Source of the DNA: Sphingobium quisquiliarum P25
GTDB taxonomy: Bacteria > Pseudomonadota > Alphaproteobacteria > Sphingomonadales > Sphingomonadaceae
Reading direction: 5' to 3'
Assembly (NCBI RefSeq): GCF_000445065.1
Contig: NZ_ATHO01000025.1
Location: forward strand, 1 to 32,320
Length of the DNA stretch: 32,320 nt
The notes under the pieces are model-generated. The model did not search any database. It was not told the origin of the DNA and worked only from the letters and a program-made list of their open reading frames with translations. A program made the position numbers and the translations under genes. Every line of letters starts with the position of its first letter. Within the stretch, counting starts at the first letter, position 1. Of this stretch, positions 13,528 through 21,922 are shown one piece after another.

Positions 13528-15903
13528 TCAGAATTTATAGCCCAGCGTGAGCGTCCAGGAACGCCCCTCGCCCGGATTGGCCCAGCCATTGTTGCGGATG
13601 CTGGTATAATATTTCTTGTTGGTAAAGTTCTGTACGTTGAGCTGAGCTGTCAGCTTTTCGAAGAAAGTATAGGACAGCATGGCCCGATGCACCGTGTAGG
13701 CATCCGACTTGTAAAATATGGTCGTCGGCGTTGTTTGCGCATTGTTCAGGTAAAAGCTGCCCTGATAGGTGATGCCGTAACCGACCTGTAGCCCGAAGGG
13801 CAGAGTGTAGGTGGTGAACAGGCTGCCCGAATGCTTGGGGGTGTTCGTCATCGGATTACCCGCCTGCGGATCATAAGCAGGGCAGGTAAGCGCTGTCGTC
13901 GTTCCCGGAGGCGTGAAGCTGCTATTCGGGTTGGCAAGGCAATAGTTGGAGATGGACTGCTTCACCATGCTGTCGAGATAGGTGTAGTTGGCGAAGATGG
14001 TCCAGTCCTTGGTGATGTTGCCAGACGCGCCCAGCGTGATGCCGTCCACGCGGTTGCGGCCGTCGCCCACCGGCAGGTTGCCCACGAACGGATCGTTGGA
14101 GGCGACGCGGTAGTTGGTGCGCTCGTTGCGGAACAAGGCGGCGGTCAACTGAAGACGGGCGTCGAACAGGTCGATCTTGCCGCCGATTTCATAGTTGCGC
14201 GCTTCTTCCGGCGACAGGTCGCATGGATCGATATTCAGGTTCGCGGCCGCCGCCAGACCGCAGCCGGAACGCACAGTCGTCGAGGTCGGATTCTTGGAAT
14301 TGCCATAAGCGATGTAAAGGCTGGCATTCTCCACCGGCTTGTAGACCAGGCCGACACGATAGGAGAATAGGTCATCGACGCCAACCTGACGGCCCCCGGT
14401 CAGATAACGGCTCGTCTGCCCAGCCGGAATGGGCAATGCGGGCGGGGTGATCGTATCGGACCGGAAGGTCGCCTTGTTGTGCTCGTAGCGGATGCCGCCA
14501 TTCAGCTCCAGCCCCTCGACAATCTTCACGGCGGCAAAGGCATAAGCCGCAATGTTGAACGTATCGCTGCGCTGGCGGCTGATCGGCGTCACGTTGACCG
14601 GACCGGTATAGTCGGTGGGCACGCCAATGACGATCGGGTTCAGGGCGGGGTTCGGCGCGGCGCCGCCGGGATTGCGCAAGACATTACCGCTGGTGAGCTT
14701 ATAATCTTCCTGCATCGCCGACGTGCCCAGCACCAATGTGTGGCCGCCGGGGATATTGAAGGTGAAGTCGAGCTGGTTATAGAGCGCCTGGTTTTCCGAA
14801 AAGCGGAAGTTGCCGCGCGGTCCACCCGGATAATAGACACCCGGCACCTGACCGGCCGCGCATGCCACGCCGGCCTGGGTCAGGCCGCTTGAAAGGCAAT
14901 AAGTGCCGCCCTGCGGGGGATCGACCACCAGATCCTGCTCGACGCGCTGCCAGCGCGACAGATTGCGGACCGACAACAGATCGCTGAACTGATGTTCGAA
15001 GATGGCGGTCGCCTGATCGATGGTCTGATCCTGGCGGTCGATATTCTTGTAACCGAAATAGCCGCTGTAGGGCACGCCGGGCAGCAGGCCGTCATAAACG
15101 CCATTCTTGTAATAGGGCACGCCGTAGAGGGGGACGTTATTATCCTCCTGATGCACGTAGAGCAGCGTCAGCGACGTTGGGCCGCCTACGCCCAGCTTGA
15201 CGGAAGGCGCAACGCCCCAGCGCTTGTAATGATCGACCTGACGCGCAGGCACGTCATTTTCATGATACATGGCGTTGAGGCGCACTGCGATCTGGTCCGA
15301 CAGGCGCATATTGCTGTCGATCGTCGCGCGGTAATAATCGGACGTGCCGACGCCCGCCTGGATCAGTGTTTCATCATCCGCCTTGGGCCGCTTGGTGACA
15401 AGATTGATATTGCCGCCGATCGCGCCCGATCCGCCAAAGACCGAATTGGCGCCGTTGGTGACTTCGATCTGTTCCAGGTTGAACGGATCGGTACGGCTAT
15501 ATTGCGCGCTATCGCGCACGCCATCGATCGAGATGTCCGTATTGGCGCTCTGCCCGCGTAGGTTGATGTTGTCGCCATATCCGCCGCCGCCTTCGCCCGC
15601 GCCGAAGGTGATGCCCGGCACGGTGGACAGCACGTCGCGCAGCGTCAGCAGATTCTGCTTCGAAATCGTCTGGTTGCCGATCACCGTGATCGTCTGCGGC
15701 GTGTCCAGCAGCGGGCGGACATATTTGGGCGACTCCGCGCGTTCGACCTTTACCTCCGACTCGTCGATCGCGGTGTCGGTCACTGTCATGCCGCCCAGCT
15801 TCGGGCTTTGCGCCGTTTCCTGACCGTGCGCGGCCGATGCGAAGGCGAGAGCGCCCACGCAGCTTAGCGCCAGAAATGACGGCGCGGACTTCATATTCGA
15901 CAT
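13528..15903 (-). CDS. TonB-dependent siderophore receptor (Fiu-like)
   Basis: 791-residue outer-membrane receptor. The signal peptide is about 1-27 (ending AAHGQ), followed by a TonB-box-like stretch GGMTVTDT. The plug domain (about 55-170) has RPLLDTPQTITVIGNQTI, LRDVLSTVPGITFGAGEGG, NINLRGQSANTDISIDGVRD and GGSGAIGGNINLVTK, the pattern of catecholate/hydroxamate siderophore receptors. A 22-strand-type barrel ends in the aromatic WTLTLGYKF needed for outer-membrane insertion. It imports ferric siderophore using TonB, encoded just downstream. AAAGGGGA precedes the ATG at 15903, as at tonB; an in-frame ATG at 15894 is possible. The specific ligand cannot be read from sequence; Fiu-like is a family-level call. 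Confidence 0.92.
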   Translation of the reverse strand: MSNMKSAPSFLALSCVGALAFASAAHGQETAQSPKLGGMTVTDTAIDESEVKVERAESPKYVRPLLDTPQTITVIGNQTISKQNLLTLRDVLSTVPGITFGAGEGGGGYGDNINLRGQSANTDISIDGVRDSAQYSRTDPFNLEQIEVTNGANSVFGGSGAIGGNINLVTKRPKADDETLIQAGVGTSDYYRATIDSNMRLSDQIAVRLNAMYHENDVPARQVDHYKRWGVAPSVKLGVGGPTSLTLLYVHQEDNNVPLYGVPYYKNGVYDGLLPGVPYSGYFGYKNIDRQDQTIDQATAIFEHQFSDLLSVRNLSRWQRVEQDLVVDPPQGGTYCLSSGLTQAGVACAAGQVPGVYYPGGPRGNFRFSENQALYNQLDFTFNIPGGHTLVLGTSAMQEDYKLTSGNVLRNPGGAAPNPALNPIVIGVPTDYTGPVNVTPISRQRSDTFNIAAYAFAAVKIVEGLELNGGIRYEHNKATFRSDTITPPALPIPAGQTSRYLTGGRQVGVDDLFSYRVGLVYKPVENASLYIAYGNSKNPTSTTVRSGCGLAAAANLNIDPCDLSPEEARNYEIGGKIDLFDARLQLTAALFRNERTNYRVASNDPFVGNLPVGDGRNRVDGITLGASGNITKDWTIFANYTYLDSMVKQSISNYCLANPNSSFTPPGTTTALTCPAYDPQAGNPMTNTPKHSGSLFTTYTLPFGLQVGYGITYQGSFYLNNAQTTPTTIFYKSDAYTVHRAMLSYTFFEKLTAQLNVQNFTNKKYYTSIRNNGWANPGEGRSWTLTLGYKF

Positions 15904-15938
15904 GAGCAGATTCCCCTTTCTGATTTAGTTGAGGGGCC

Positions 15939-15974
15939 TGCTATTGATAGTAGCTCGCAGAGTCAACGCTATTG
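15939..15974. promoter_or_regulatory. Candidate operator before the siderophore receptor gene
   Basis: GCTATTG occurs twice, at 15940-15946 and 15968-15974, starts 28 bp apart. The first is part of a partial dyad, GCTATTGATAGTAGC. It lies 36-71 bp upstream of the receptor start, where a Fur-type site is expected, but its match to the two better sites in the window is weaker. Confidence 0.3.
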
Positions 15975-16256
15975 CGAACTATTCTTATCTTCACCCAGGC
16001 TGAACAGCCAGCATCGCACCGCGCTGGCGAGGTTGGGCGGGTCCGGCGCGGCCAGGCGCTCGACGTCGATGCGGGCGATCAGCGCATTGATGGGCAAGCC
16101 CTCCAGCGCCGCGCGGGCGCGAAGCGCGTCCCAGAAAATCGGCTCCAGGCTGATCGCCGTCTGGTGGCCTGCAATCGTGATGCTGCGCTTGACCGGGGCC
16201 GCGAATGGCGGCGCTGGCGAAGGCGGGCCGCCGCCCCTGTCACCATTCGCGGCCAT
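15969..16256 (-). CDS. Ribbon-helix-helix domain protein
   Basis: 95 residues. After a Pro/Gly-rich N-terminus, residues about 22-70 (VKRSITIAGHQTAISLEPIFWDALRARAALEGLPINALIARID) match the alphaproteobacterial RHH_4 pattern: a beta strand with basic and Ser/Thr residues followed by two helices. Such proteins bind DNA as dimers, so a regulatory role is likely, with unknown target. It starts 4 nt after the phaB stop with no clear ribosome site of its own, suggesting translational coupling to phaB. The next gene downstream is the siderophore receptor, 65 bp on. Its stop codon falls in the receptor's candidate operator. Confidence 0.75.
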   Translation of the reverse strand: MAANGDRGGGPPSPAPPFAAPVKRSITIAGHQTAISLEPIFWDALRARAALEGLPINALIARIDVERLAAPDPPNLASAVRCWLFSLGEDKNSSQ

Positions 16257-16260
16257 GGCG

Positions 16261-16983
16261 TCAGTACATATGCTGGCCGCCGTTGATCGACAGGGTGCTG
16301 CCGGTCACGAAGCCCGCATCCTCGCTGCACAGGAAGGCAACGCCCCGCGCGATTTCCTGTGCATGGCCAAGGCGGCCGACGGGGATTTTGGCGACGATCT
16401 TTTCCAGCACCTGCGCGGGCACGGCCGCCACCATGTCAGTGTCGATATAGCCGGGCGCGATGGCGTTGACGGTGATGCCATAGCGCGCGCCCTCCTGCGC
16501 CAGCGCCTTGGTGAAGCCGTGGATGCCGGATTTGGCGGCGGCGTAGTTGACCTGGCCATATTGCCCGGCCTGGCCGTTGATCGACCCGATATTGACGATC
16601 CGCCCCCAGCCGCGCTCGCGCATGCCGCCGAAGGTCGCCTTGGCCATGTTGAAGCAGCCGCCAAGGTTGATGCGCATGACTTCATTCCAGTCATCGAAGC
16701 TCATCTTGGCCAGAACGCCATCGCGGGTAATGCCCGCATTGTTCACGACGATGTCCACCGGCCCCAGCTTTTCCGCCACCGCCGCGCAGCCGTCCAGGCA
16801 CGCCTGATGATCGCCCACGTCCCACCGGAACGCCTCGATCCCCGTCCGGCCGGTAAAGGCGCGGGCCTTTTCCTCGTTGCCCGCATAGTTGGCGGCCACG
16901 GTGCAGCCCATCTCCTTCAAGGCCAAACTGATCGCTTCACCAATGCCGCGCGTTCCGCCCGTGACGATTGCAACTTTGGTCAT
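16261..16983 (-). CDS. phaB: Acetoacetyl-CoA reductase (SDR family)
   Basis: 240-residue short-chain dehydrogenase that reduces acetoacetyl-CoA to (R)-3-hydroxybutyryl-CoA with NADPH for polyhydroxyalkanoate synthesis. Visible motifs: TGGTRGIG (residues 8-15) for the cofactor, NNAG (81-84), catalytic Ser134, Tyr147 and Lys151 (YAAAK), and the PhaB-type signatures RWDVGDHQ, NGQAGQYGQVNYAAAKSGIHGFTKALAQEGA and the end SINGGQHMY. The ATG at 16983 has an excellent AAGGAGAGG 6 nt upstream. phaA and phaC are not in the window. It lies 32 bp after hemH on the same strand and may be read through from it. Confidence 0.92.
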   Translation of the reverse strand: MTKVAIVTGGTRGIGEAISLALKEMGCTVAANYAGNEEKARAFTGRTGIEAFRWDVGDHQACLDGCAAVAEKLGPVDIVVNNAGITRDGVLAKMSFDDWNEVMRINLGGCFNMAKATFGGMRERGWGRIVNIGSINGQAGQYGQVNYAAAKSGIHGFTKALAQEGARYGITVNAIAPGYIDTDMVAAVPAQVLEKIVAKIPVGRLGHAQEIARGVAFLCSEDAGFVTGSTLSINGGQHMY

Positions 16984-17015
16984 AACAGCCTCTCCTTGAT
17001 TGAAACGGACAGAAT

Positions 17016-17999
17016 CTACCTCCCCAGCCACCCGGCAAGTTCGCGATCGATCAGATGGCGATACAGGACCATGGCATCCGGCGAAGCGTTCAGACAGCTT
17101 AAATGAGTGAAATGATTACCGCCTGATGACAGGAAGTCCTCCGCCCCGCGCATGGCGATTTCTTCGAGCGTTTCCAGGCAGTCGGCGGAAAATCCGGGCG
17201 TCAGCACCGCGACGTCCCTGATGCCCTCCCCCGGCAGGGAGCGCAGCACTTCGTCGGTCGCTGGGCCAAGCCACTTGGCCGCCCCGAAACGCGACTGGAA
17301 TGTCACGCGCACCTCCCGGCCCAGGGCCTGCGCCAGCAGGTCCGCTGTGACGAGGCATTGGGCATGGTAAGGATCGCCCAGTTCCCGCGTCCGCTCCGGC
17401 ATGCCGTGGAAGCTGGCGAGCAGCAGGGCGGGCGTGAAATCCAGCGCCGCCAGCTGCCGCTCGGTCGAAGCGCGCAGCGCCTCGATATAGGCGGGGTCGG
17501 CATAATAAGGCGGCAAGGTGCGGATCGCTGGCTGCGACCGCAATTTGGCGAGCGCGGCATAGGCGGCGTCGAGAGCGGTCGCGGTCGTCGCCGCGCAATA
17601 TTGGGGATAGAGCGGGGCGAGCAGGATGCGCCCGCAGCCCTGCGCGATCATGGCGCGCAGCCTGGTCTCGATCGACGGATTGCCATAGCGCATCGCCCAG
17701 TCGACCAGCACGTCTCCGCCCACTTCGCCCTGAAGCCGCACCGCCGTTTCGCGTGTGTAGACGGCGAGCGGAGACCCCTCCTCCATCCACACTTCCTTAT
17801 AGGCGCGGGCCGATTTGCGCGGGCGCGTCAGCAGCACGGGGCCGCGCAATATCGGCTGCCACAGCAGCTTCGGCAGTTCCACCACGCGCCGGTCGGACAG
17901 GAATTCGCCAAGATAGCGCCGCACCGAAGCCGGGTCCGGCGCATCCGGCGTGCCGAGATTGATGAGGAGAACCCCGATCCTGTCCACGAGCGTCGTCAT
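17016..17999 (-). CDS. hemH: Ferrochelatase
   Basis: 327 residues, usual length. Inserts Fe2+ into protoporphyrin IX, the last step of protohaem synthesis, at the membrane face in the cytosol. Catalytic His198 lies in LLASFHGMPERT and Glu276 in PGFSADCLETLEE; other family motifs are LLINLGTPDAP, GSPLAVYT and MRYGNPSI. The ATG overlaps the stop of the upstream molybdopterin subunit (ATGA), so the two are translationally coupled. A longer open frame continues upstream to 19088 but only as a shadow of that gene. The siderophore island and mrp nearby suggest an iron-use neighbourhood. Confidence 0.95.
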   Translation of the reverse strand: MTTLVDRIGVLLINLGTPDAPDPASVRRYLGEFLSDRRVVELPKLLWQPILRGPVLLTRPRKSARAYKEVWMEEGSPLAVYTRETAVRLQGEVGGDVLVDWAMRYGNPSIETRLRAMIAQGCGRILLAPLYPQYCAATTATALDAAYAALAKLRSQPAIRTLPPYYADPAYIEALRASTERQLAALDFTPALLLASFHGMPERTRELGDPYHAQCLVTADLLAQALGREVRVTFQSRFGAAKWLGPATDEVLRSLPGEGIRDVAVLTPGFSADCLETLEEIAMRGAEDFLSSGGNHFTHLSCLNASPDAMVLYRHLIDRELAGWLGR

Positions 18000-20272
18000 G
18001 TCCTTGGCAAGAGCGGCAGCTTGCGGAAACGCTGGCCGGTCACGGTAAAAAGAGCGTTGGCGATCGCCGGAGCCACCAGCGGCGCGCCGGCTTCGGTGAG
18101 TTCGGCTGGCGGCGCGCTGCTGCGCACCAGTTCGACGGAGATTTCGCCTATATCGGCAAGGCGGGGCAATCCCATGCGTCCCATGATCGCGCGGCGCGGC
18201 ATGGCTTTCGCATAGGGCACGGACGCGCCCATGGCGAGCGCCAGCCCGTAGACGAGGCCGCTTTCCACCTGCTGCCGGGCGATGTCGGGGTTGATCTGGT
18301 CGCCGCCGTCGACGGCCGCGATGATGCGGCTGACGCTGAGCTTGCCGCCGCTGATCGCCGCTTCGACCATGACCGCCGCGTAGGCGCCGTCCATCTGGTG
18401 CGCGGCCAGCCCCTGCCCGCTGCCTTCGATCCCGCCCTGCCAGCCGCCCATCGCGCCCACGGTGGTGAGGCAATGGGCAAGGCGGGGATTGCCGCCCAGC
18501 ATCTGGATGCGGAAGGAAATGGGTTCGATCCCCGCCTGATGCGCCAGTTCGTCGACAAAGCTTTCGGTGAAGAAAGCGCCGTGCAGCCGGGCGTTTCCCG
18601 GCGCGAAGCCGATCGGCAGGCCGGGGTCCACCGGAAAATGATCGACCGCCCAATTGGGCAGCGCATAGGGCAGTTCCATGCCCGCCACGGCCAGGCGCGT
18701 GGAGCTTTCGGCACTGTCGCGCGCCGCTTCGTGCGGCGGCTTGCGACGGGCGATCCTGTCCCAGGTCTGGCTCATGCCGCAGGGGGCCGCGACCTTGGCC
18801 AGCCAGCCGTCGATCATGCCGTTGCGGCCCAGCTTTGCCGCCATGCGCGCATGGGCGGGCGCGCTGGGGCGATCCTGGATCACATCCTCCAGCCGCGACC
18901 AGAGCAGTTGCACCGGCCGTCCCATGTCCCTTGCGATCAGCGCCGCCTGAACCCCCGCCTCGACATCCATGCGCCGCCCGAAGGAGCCGCCCGCATGCAG
19001 CGGATAGACGGTCACCGCACTCTCCCCAAAGCCCAGCGCATCGGCGATCGCCGCGCGGGCGAGGCCCGGCGCCTGCGCCGCCATCCATATCTCCGCCGCG
19101 TCATCAGTCACCCGCGCGGTGGCGCACATGGGCTCCAGCGCAAGGTGCAGGCCCGGATCGACGCTGAACTCGCTGGCGACGATGGCGGCATTGTCGAACA
19201 GCGGCGCCAGGTCGCCCTGCGAATAGAGCCGCTGGCCCGATGAGCTGGAAAAGCCCTGCTCCAACGCCGCCTCGATCCTCTCGCTGCTCAGCTGCGCGCC
19301 GGTAAGTTCAAACACTGGATCGGCGAGATCGAGCGCCTTGTTCGCCGCCCACCAGTTGGCCGCCACCGCCGCGACCCAGCGGTCATTGCGGACCAGTTTC
19401 AGAAATCCGGTGACGCGGCGCGCGGCGGCTTCATCGGCGCTCTTGAACACCGCATCGCCGACCGGCCCCTGACGGATCGAGGCGAAGACCATGTCGGGCA
19501 GGCGGATATCGGCGGCGAAATTATGGCTGCCGTCGATCTTGGACGGGGTATCCAGACGGGGAAGGTCCTGCCCGGCGAGCCGATCGGCCTGACCCTGACG
19601 GAAGGGCAGGATTTCCGGCAGGCCGAAGGCGGCGGCTTCCTCCGCCACCTCGCCGATCTTGAGCTTTCTCTGGCCGCCATCGGAAATGATGCCGTTCTGG
19701 ATGTCGCAGCTTTCCCACGCCACGTCCCAGCGGGCGGCCGCGGCCTGGCACAGCAGCACGCGCGCGGCCGCGCCCGCCTCCCGGTAGCTTTTGTGGAACA
19801 TCGGCACCGACGTGCCCCCGCCCGTCAGCATCAGCGCCTTGCGGGTCGCATATTGATCGATCGCCCAATCGCCCGCGTCCCCGGCGATGCGGGTCCAGTC
19901 ATTGGCCAGCCACTGCCGCGCGAGCAGGCTGTTGGCGTAAAGCGGGCTGACGGGCGCGCTTTGCACCCCGACCGTCCGCCAGTCCGCGCCCAGTTCATCG
20001 GCCAAAATCTGGGGCAGCAATGTGGTGATCCCCTGCCCCATTTCCGTCTGCGGCACGATGACGACGATCTGCCCCGAACGGTCGATTTTCAGAAAGGCGT
20101 TGAAGACCGTCTCGCCCGCTGCGGCATTCAGGTTCGGGCGGTAGCTGCGCGGCCAAGCCGCCCAGGCGAGCAGCAGTCCCGCCGATGCCCCGGCGCCCAC
20201 CAGCAGCGTGCGCCGGTCGATGCCCCTGCTCTGGTCCTTCCGCTGTACAGCTTTCCGCGGTGCGCGCCCCAT
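17996..20272 (-). CDS. Molybdopterin-binding oxidoreductase large subunit (IorB/xanthine dehydrogenase family), Tat-exported
   Basis: 758 residues. The Tat-type signal DRRTLLVGAGASAGLLLAW (about 19-37) predicts export of the folded, cofactor-loaded protein to the periplasm. The body follows isoquinoline 1-oxidoreductase beta-subunit/aldehyde dehydrogenase proteins: VPQTEMGQGITTLLPQILADE, MDVEAGVQAALIARDMGRPVQLLW, GNARLHGAFFTESFVDELAHQAG, GGDQINPDIARQQVESGLVYGLALAM, and near the end TEAGAPLVAPAIANA, where Glu727 takes the place of the general-base Glu. The substrate is unknown. The normal [2Fe-2S] small subunit (IorA type) and a cytochrome partner are absent on both sides, so the electron acceptor is unclear. 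It overlaps hemH by 4 nt (ATGA) and follows the CoA-binding gene by 39 nt. Confidence 0.85.
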   Translation of the reverse strand: MGRAPRKAVQRKDQSRGIDRRTLLVGAGASAGLLLAWAAWPRSYRPNLNAAAGETVFNAFLKIDRSGQIVVIVPQTEMGQGITTLLPQILADELGADWRTVGVQSAPVSPLYANSLLARQWLANDWTRIAGDAGDWAIDQYATRKALMLTGGGTSVPMFHKSYREAGAAARVLLCQAAAARWDVAWESCDIQNGIISDGGQRKLKIGEVAEEAAAFGLPEILPFRQGQADRLAGQDLPRLDTPSKIDGSHNFAADIRLPDMVFASIRQGPVGDAVFKSADEAAARRVTGFLKLVRNDRWVAAVAANWWAANKALDLADPVFELTGAQLSSERIEAALEQGFSSSSGQRLYSQGDLAPLFDNAAIVASEFSVDPGLHLALEPMCATARVTDDAAEIWMAAQAPGLARAAIADALGFGESAVTVYPLHAGGSFGRRMDVEAGVQAALIARDMGRPVQLLWSRLEDVIQDRPSAPAHARMAAKLGRNGMIDGWLAKVAAPCGMSQTWDRIARRKPPHEAARDSAESSTRLAVAGMELPYALPNWAVDHFPVDPGLPIGFAPGNARLHGAFFTESFVDELAHQAGIEPISFRIQMLGGNPRLAHCLTTVGAMGGWQGGIEGSGQGLAAHQMDGAYAAVMVEAAISGGKLSVSRIIAAVDGGDQINPDIARQQVESGLVYGLALAMGASVPYAKAMPRRAIMGRMGLPRLADIGEISVELVRSSAPPAELTEAGAPLVAPAIANALFTVTGQRFRKLPLLPRT

Positions 20273-20311
20273 GAGGCTGGTGATAGAGAGGCTTGGAACG
20301 GCTGGAAAGCA

Positions 20312-20746
20312 CTAATCTGCGCTGACCGGGGCAATGTTGAAGCGGCGGATGTCGATGGCCGGGCAGCGGTCCATCACGACTTTCAGGCCAGCGGCCTCGG
20401 CGCGGGCGGCGGCGGCTTCGTTGATCACGCCCAGCTGCATCCATACCGACTTCGCGCCTGCCGCGATCGCTTCATCCACCGCCTCGCCAGCCGCTTCGCT
20501 GCGGCGGAAGATGTCGACCATGTCGATGGGCACGCCGATATCGGCCAGCCGCGCCCAGACGAATTCGCCATGCACATGCTCGCCCGCTATCTGCGGATTG
20601 ACCGGCAGCACGCGATAGCCATGGTCCTGGAGCACCTTCATCACGCCATAGCTCGGGCGGTCCGGCCGGTCGGAAATGCCGACCAGCGCGATGGTGCGTG
20701 TTTCGTTCAACAGATCGGTGATCTGCCGCGCGTCGTTCAAGGGCAT
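20312..20746 (-). CDS. CoA-binding domain protein (YccU family)
   Basis: 144-residue Rossmann-type CoA-binding protein: IALVGISDRPDRPSYGVMKVLQDHGYRVLPVNP is the nucleotide-binding start, followed by IDMVDIFRRSEAAGEAVDEAIAAGAKSVWMQLGV and the end VVMDRCPAIDIRR, which closes the YccU-like family. It matches the CoA-binding subdomain of succinyl-CoA synthetase alone, and its physiological role is not established. The ATG at 20746 has GGAAGGAA 6 nt before it. It lies 101 bp downstream of mrp and 39 bp upstream of the molybdopterin subunit, on the same strand, probably one transcript with the latter and hemH. Confidence 0.85.
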   Translation of the reverse strand: MPLNDARQITDLLNETRTIALVGISDRPDRPSYGVMKVLQDHGYRVLPVNPQIAGEHVHGEFVWARLADIGVPIDMVDIFRRSEAAGEAVDEAIAAGAKSVWMQLGVINEAAAARAEAAGLKVVMDRCPAIDIRRFNIAPVSAD

Positions 20747-20847
20747 GCGCTGTTCCTTCCTGCCTGCACCGGGAAAGACGCGGCAGGCGGCCGATCCGTT
20801 CCCTTGCCCTGCCGCCCCCTTGCTCCGCCATCCCTGCCCGCCGCCGG

Positions 20848-21807
20848 TCAGGCGCGCAGCCAGTCCGCGACCTTCTGCGCGACGGCGTGGAAAGCCTGCC
20901 CGGCGGCCCCTTCGCCAGCGGCAGGCGGGTCGCCCGCGTCCGACCGCACGCGAATGTCGATGGCCAGCGGAATGCGGCCAAGGAAATCCATGCCAAGCTG
21001 CGCGGCCGCCGCCTCCGCGCCGCCAGCGCCGAAGGGATCGGAAATCCCGCCGCAATGCGGGCAGCTGTAACCGGCCATATTCTCCACCAAGCCGATCAGC
21101 GGCACCTGCGTCTGTTCGAACAGGCTGACGGCGCGGCGGGCATCGATCAGCGCCAGGTCCTGCGGCGTCGACACGATCACGGCCCCTGCGGGCTTGTGCT
21201 TCTGCACCATCGACAACTGGATGTCGCCGGTGCCGGGGGGCATGTCGACGATCAGCACTTCCGCGCTGCCCCATTCGGCATCGATCAGTTGCGACAGGGC
21301 ATTGCCCGCCATCGGCCCGCGCCAGGCGAGCGCCTTGCCCGGATCGACCAGATGCGCCATCGACAGCATGGGAATGCCCAGCGGGCTGTCCAGGGGGATC
21401 AGGCGCTTGTCCCTGGCTTCGGGCTTCCTGTCCTCGCTGTTCATCAGCCTCGCCTGCGATGGCCCGTAGATATCCGCATCGACCAGCCCGACGGAAAAGC
21501 CCATCCGCTTCAGGGCGACGGCAAGGTTCGCCGACAAGGTGGACTTGCCCACCCCGCCCTTGCCGGACGCGACGGCGATGATCCGCATCGCCTTGCGCTC
21601 CGCCGTCATCGCGATGCGGACATCGGTGACGCCGGGGACCGTCAGCCCGCCCTCCCGGATCGCGGCCGCCACCGCATCGCGCTGCCCGGCGGAAAGGCCG
21701 CCGACGTCAAGCGCCAGGGTCATCACGCCATCCTTGACGCGCGGGGTGCTGGCGCGTCCGTCCGACAGCGTCTTCAAGCGGGCGGCGAAACTCTCAAGAT
21801 CGGTCAT
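20848..21807 (-). CDS. apbC: Mrp/NBP35-family Fe-S cluster carrier ATPase
   Basis: 319 residues. An N-terminal MIP18-like domain (about 1-68) precedes the P-loop SGKGGVGKST (81-90), VDADIYGPSQ (110-119), the Walker-B-like VLIVDMPPGTGD and the CPHC motif (Cys249, Cys252) that binds the bridging [4Fe-4S] cluster in the dimer. It carries and transfers Fe-S clusters to apoproteins in the cytosol. I chose the ATG at 21807 (AGAGGG 7 nt before it, typical N-terminus MTDLE); an in-frame ATG at 21855 would add 16 unconserved residues. It is divergent from hflK. Confidence 0.92.
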   Translation of the reverse strand: MTDLESFAARLKTLSDGRASTPRVKDGVMTLALDVGGLSAGQRDAVAAAIREGGLTVPGVTDVRIAMTAERKAMRIIAVASGKGGVGKSTLSANLAVALKRMGFSVGLVDADIYGPSQARLMNSEDRKPEARDKRLIPLDSPLGIPMLSMAHLVDPGKALAWRGPMAGNALSQLIDAEWGSAEVLIVDMPPGTGDIQLSMVQKHKPAGAVIVSTPQDLALIDARRAVSLFEQTQVPLIGLVENMAGYSCPHCGGISDPFGAGGAEAAAAQLGMDFLGRIPLAIDIRVRSDAGDPPAAGEGAAGQAFHAVAQKVADWLRA

Positions 21808-21922
21808 GACTGCGCCCTCTAGGCAATATTCGTTGCGAAGGGCACTGTTTTTCACCAGCCAGCCTTCCTATAGAGACGGAATGAGAAGATTTTTCGGGTG
21901 GATGCCGGGCATCAGGAGCGCC

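Noticed and set aside
13831..15823. Several plus-strand frames opposite the siderophore receptor
   Set aside because: No domains; the minus-strand receptor has full plug and barrel motifs.
17016..19088. Fusion of ferrochelatase with a 363-residue N-terminal extension
   Set aside because: The extension is an out-of-frame reading of the molybdopterin subunit; the ATG at 17999 gives a normal-length ferrochelatase.
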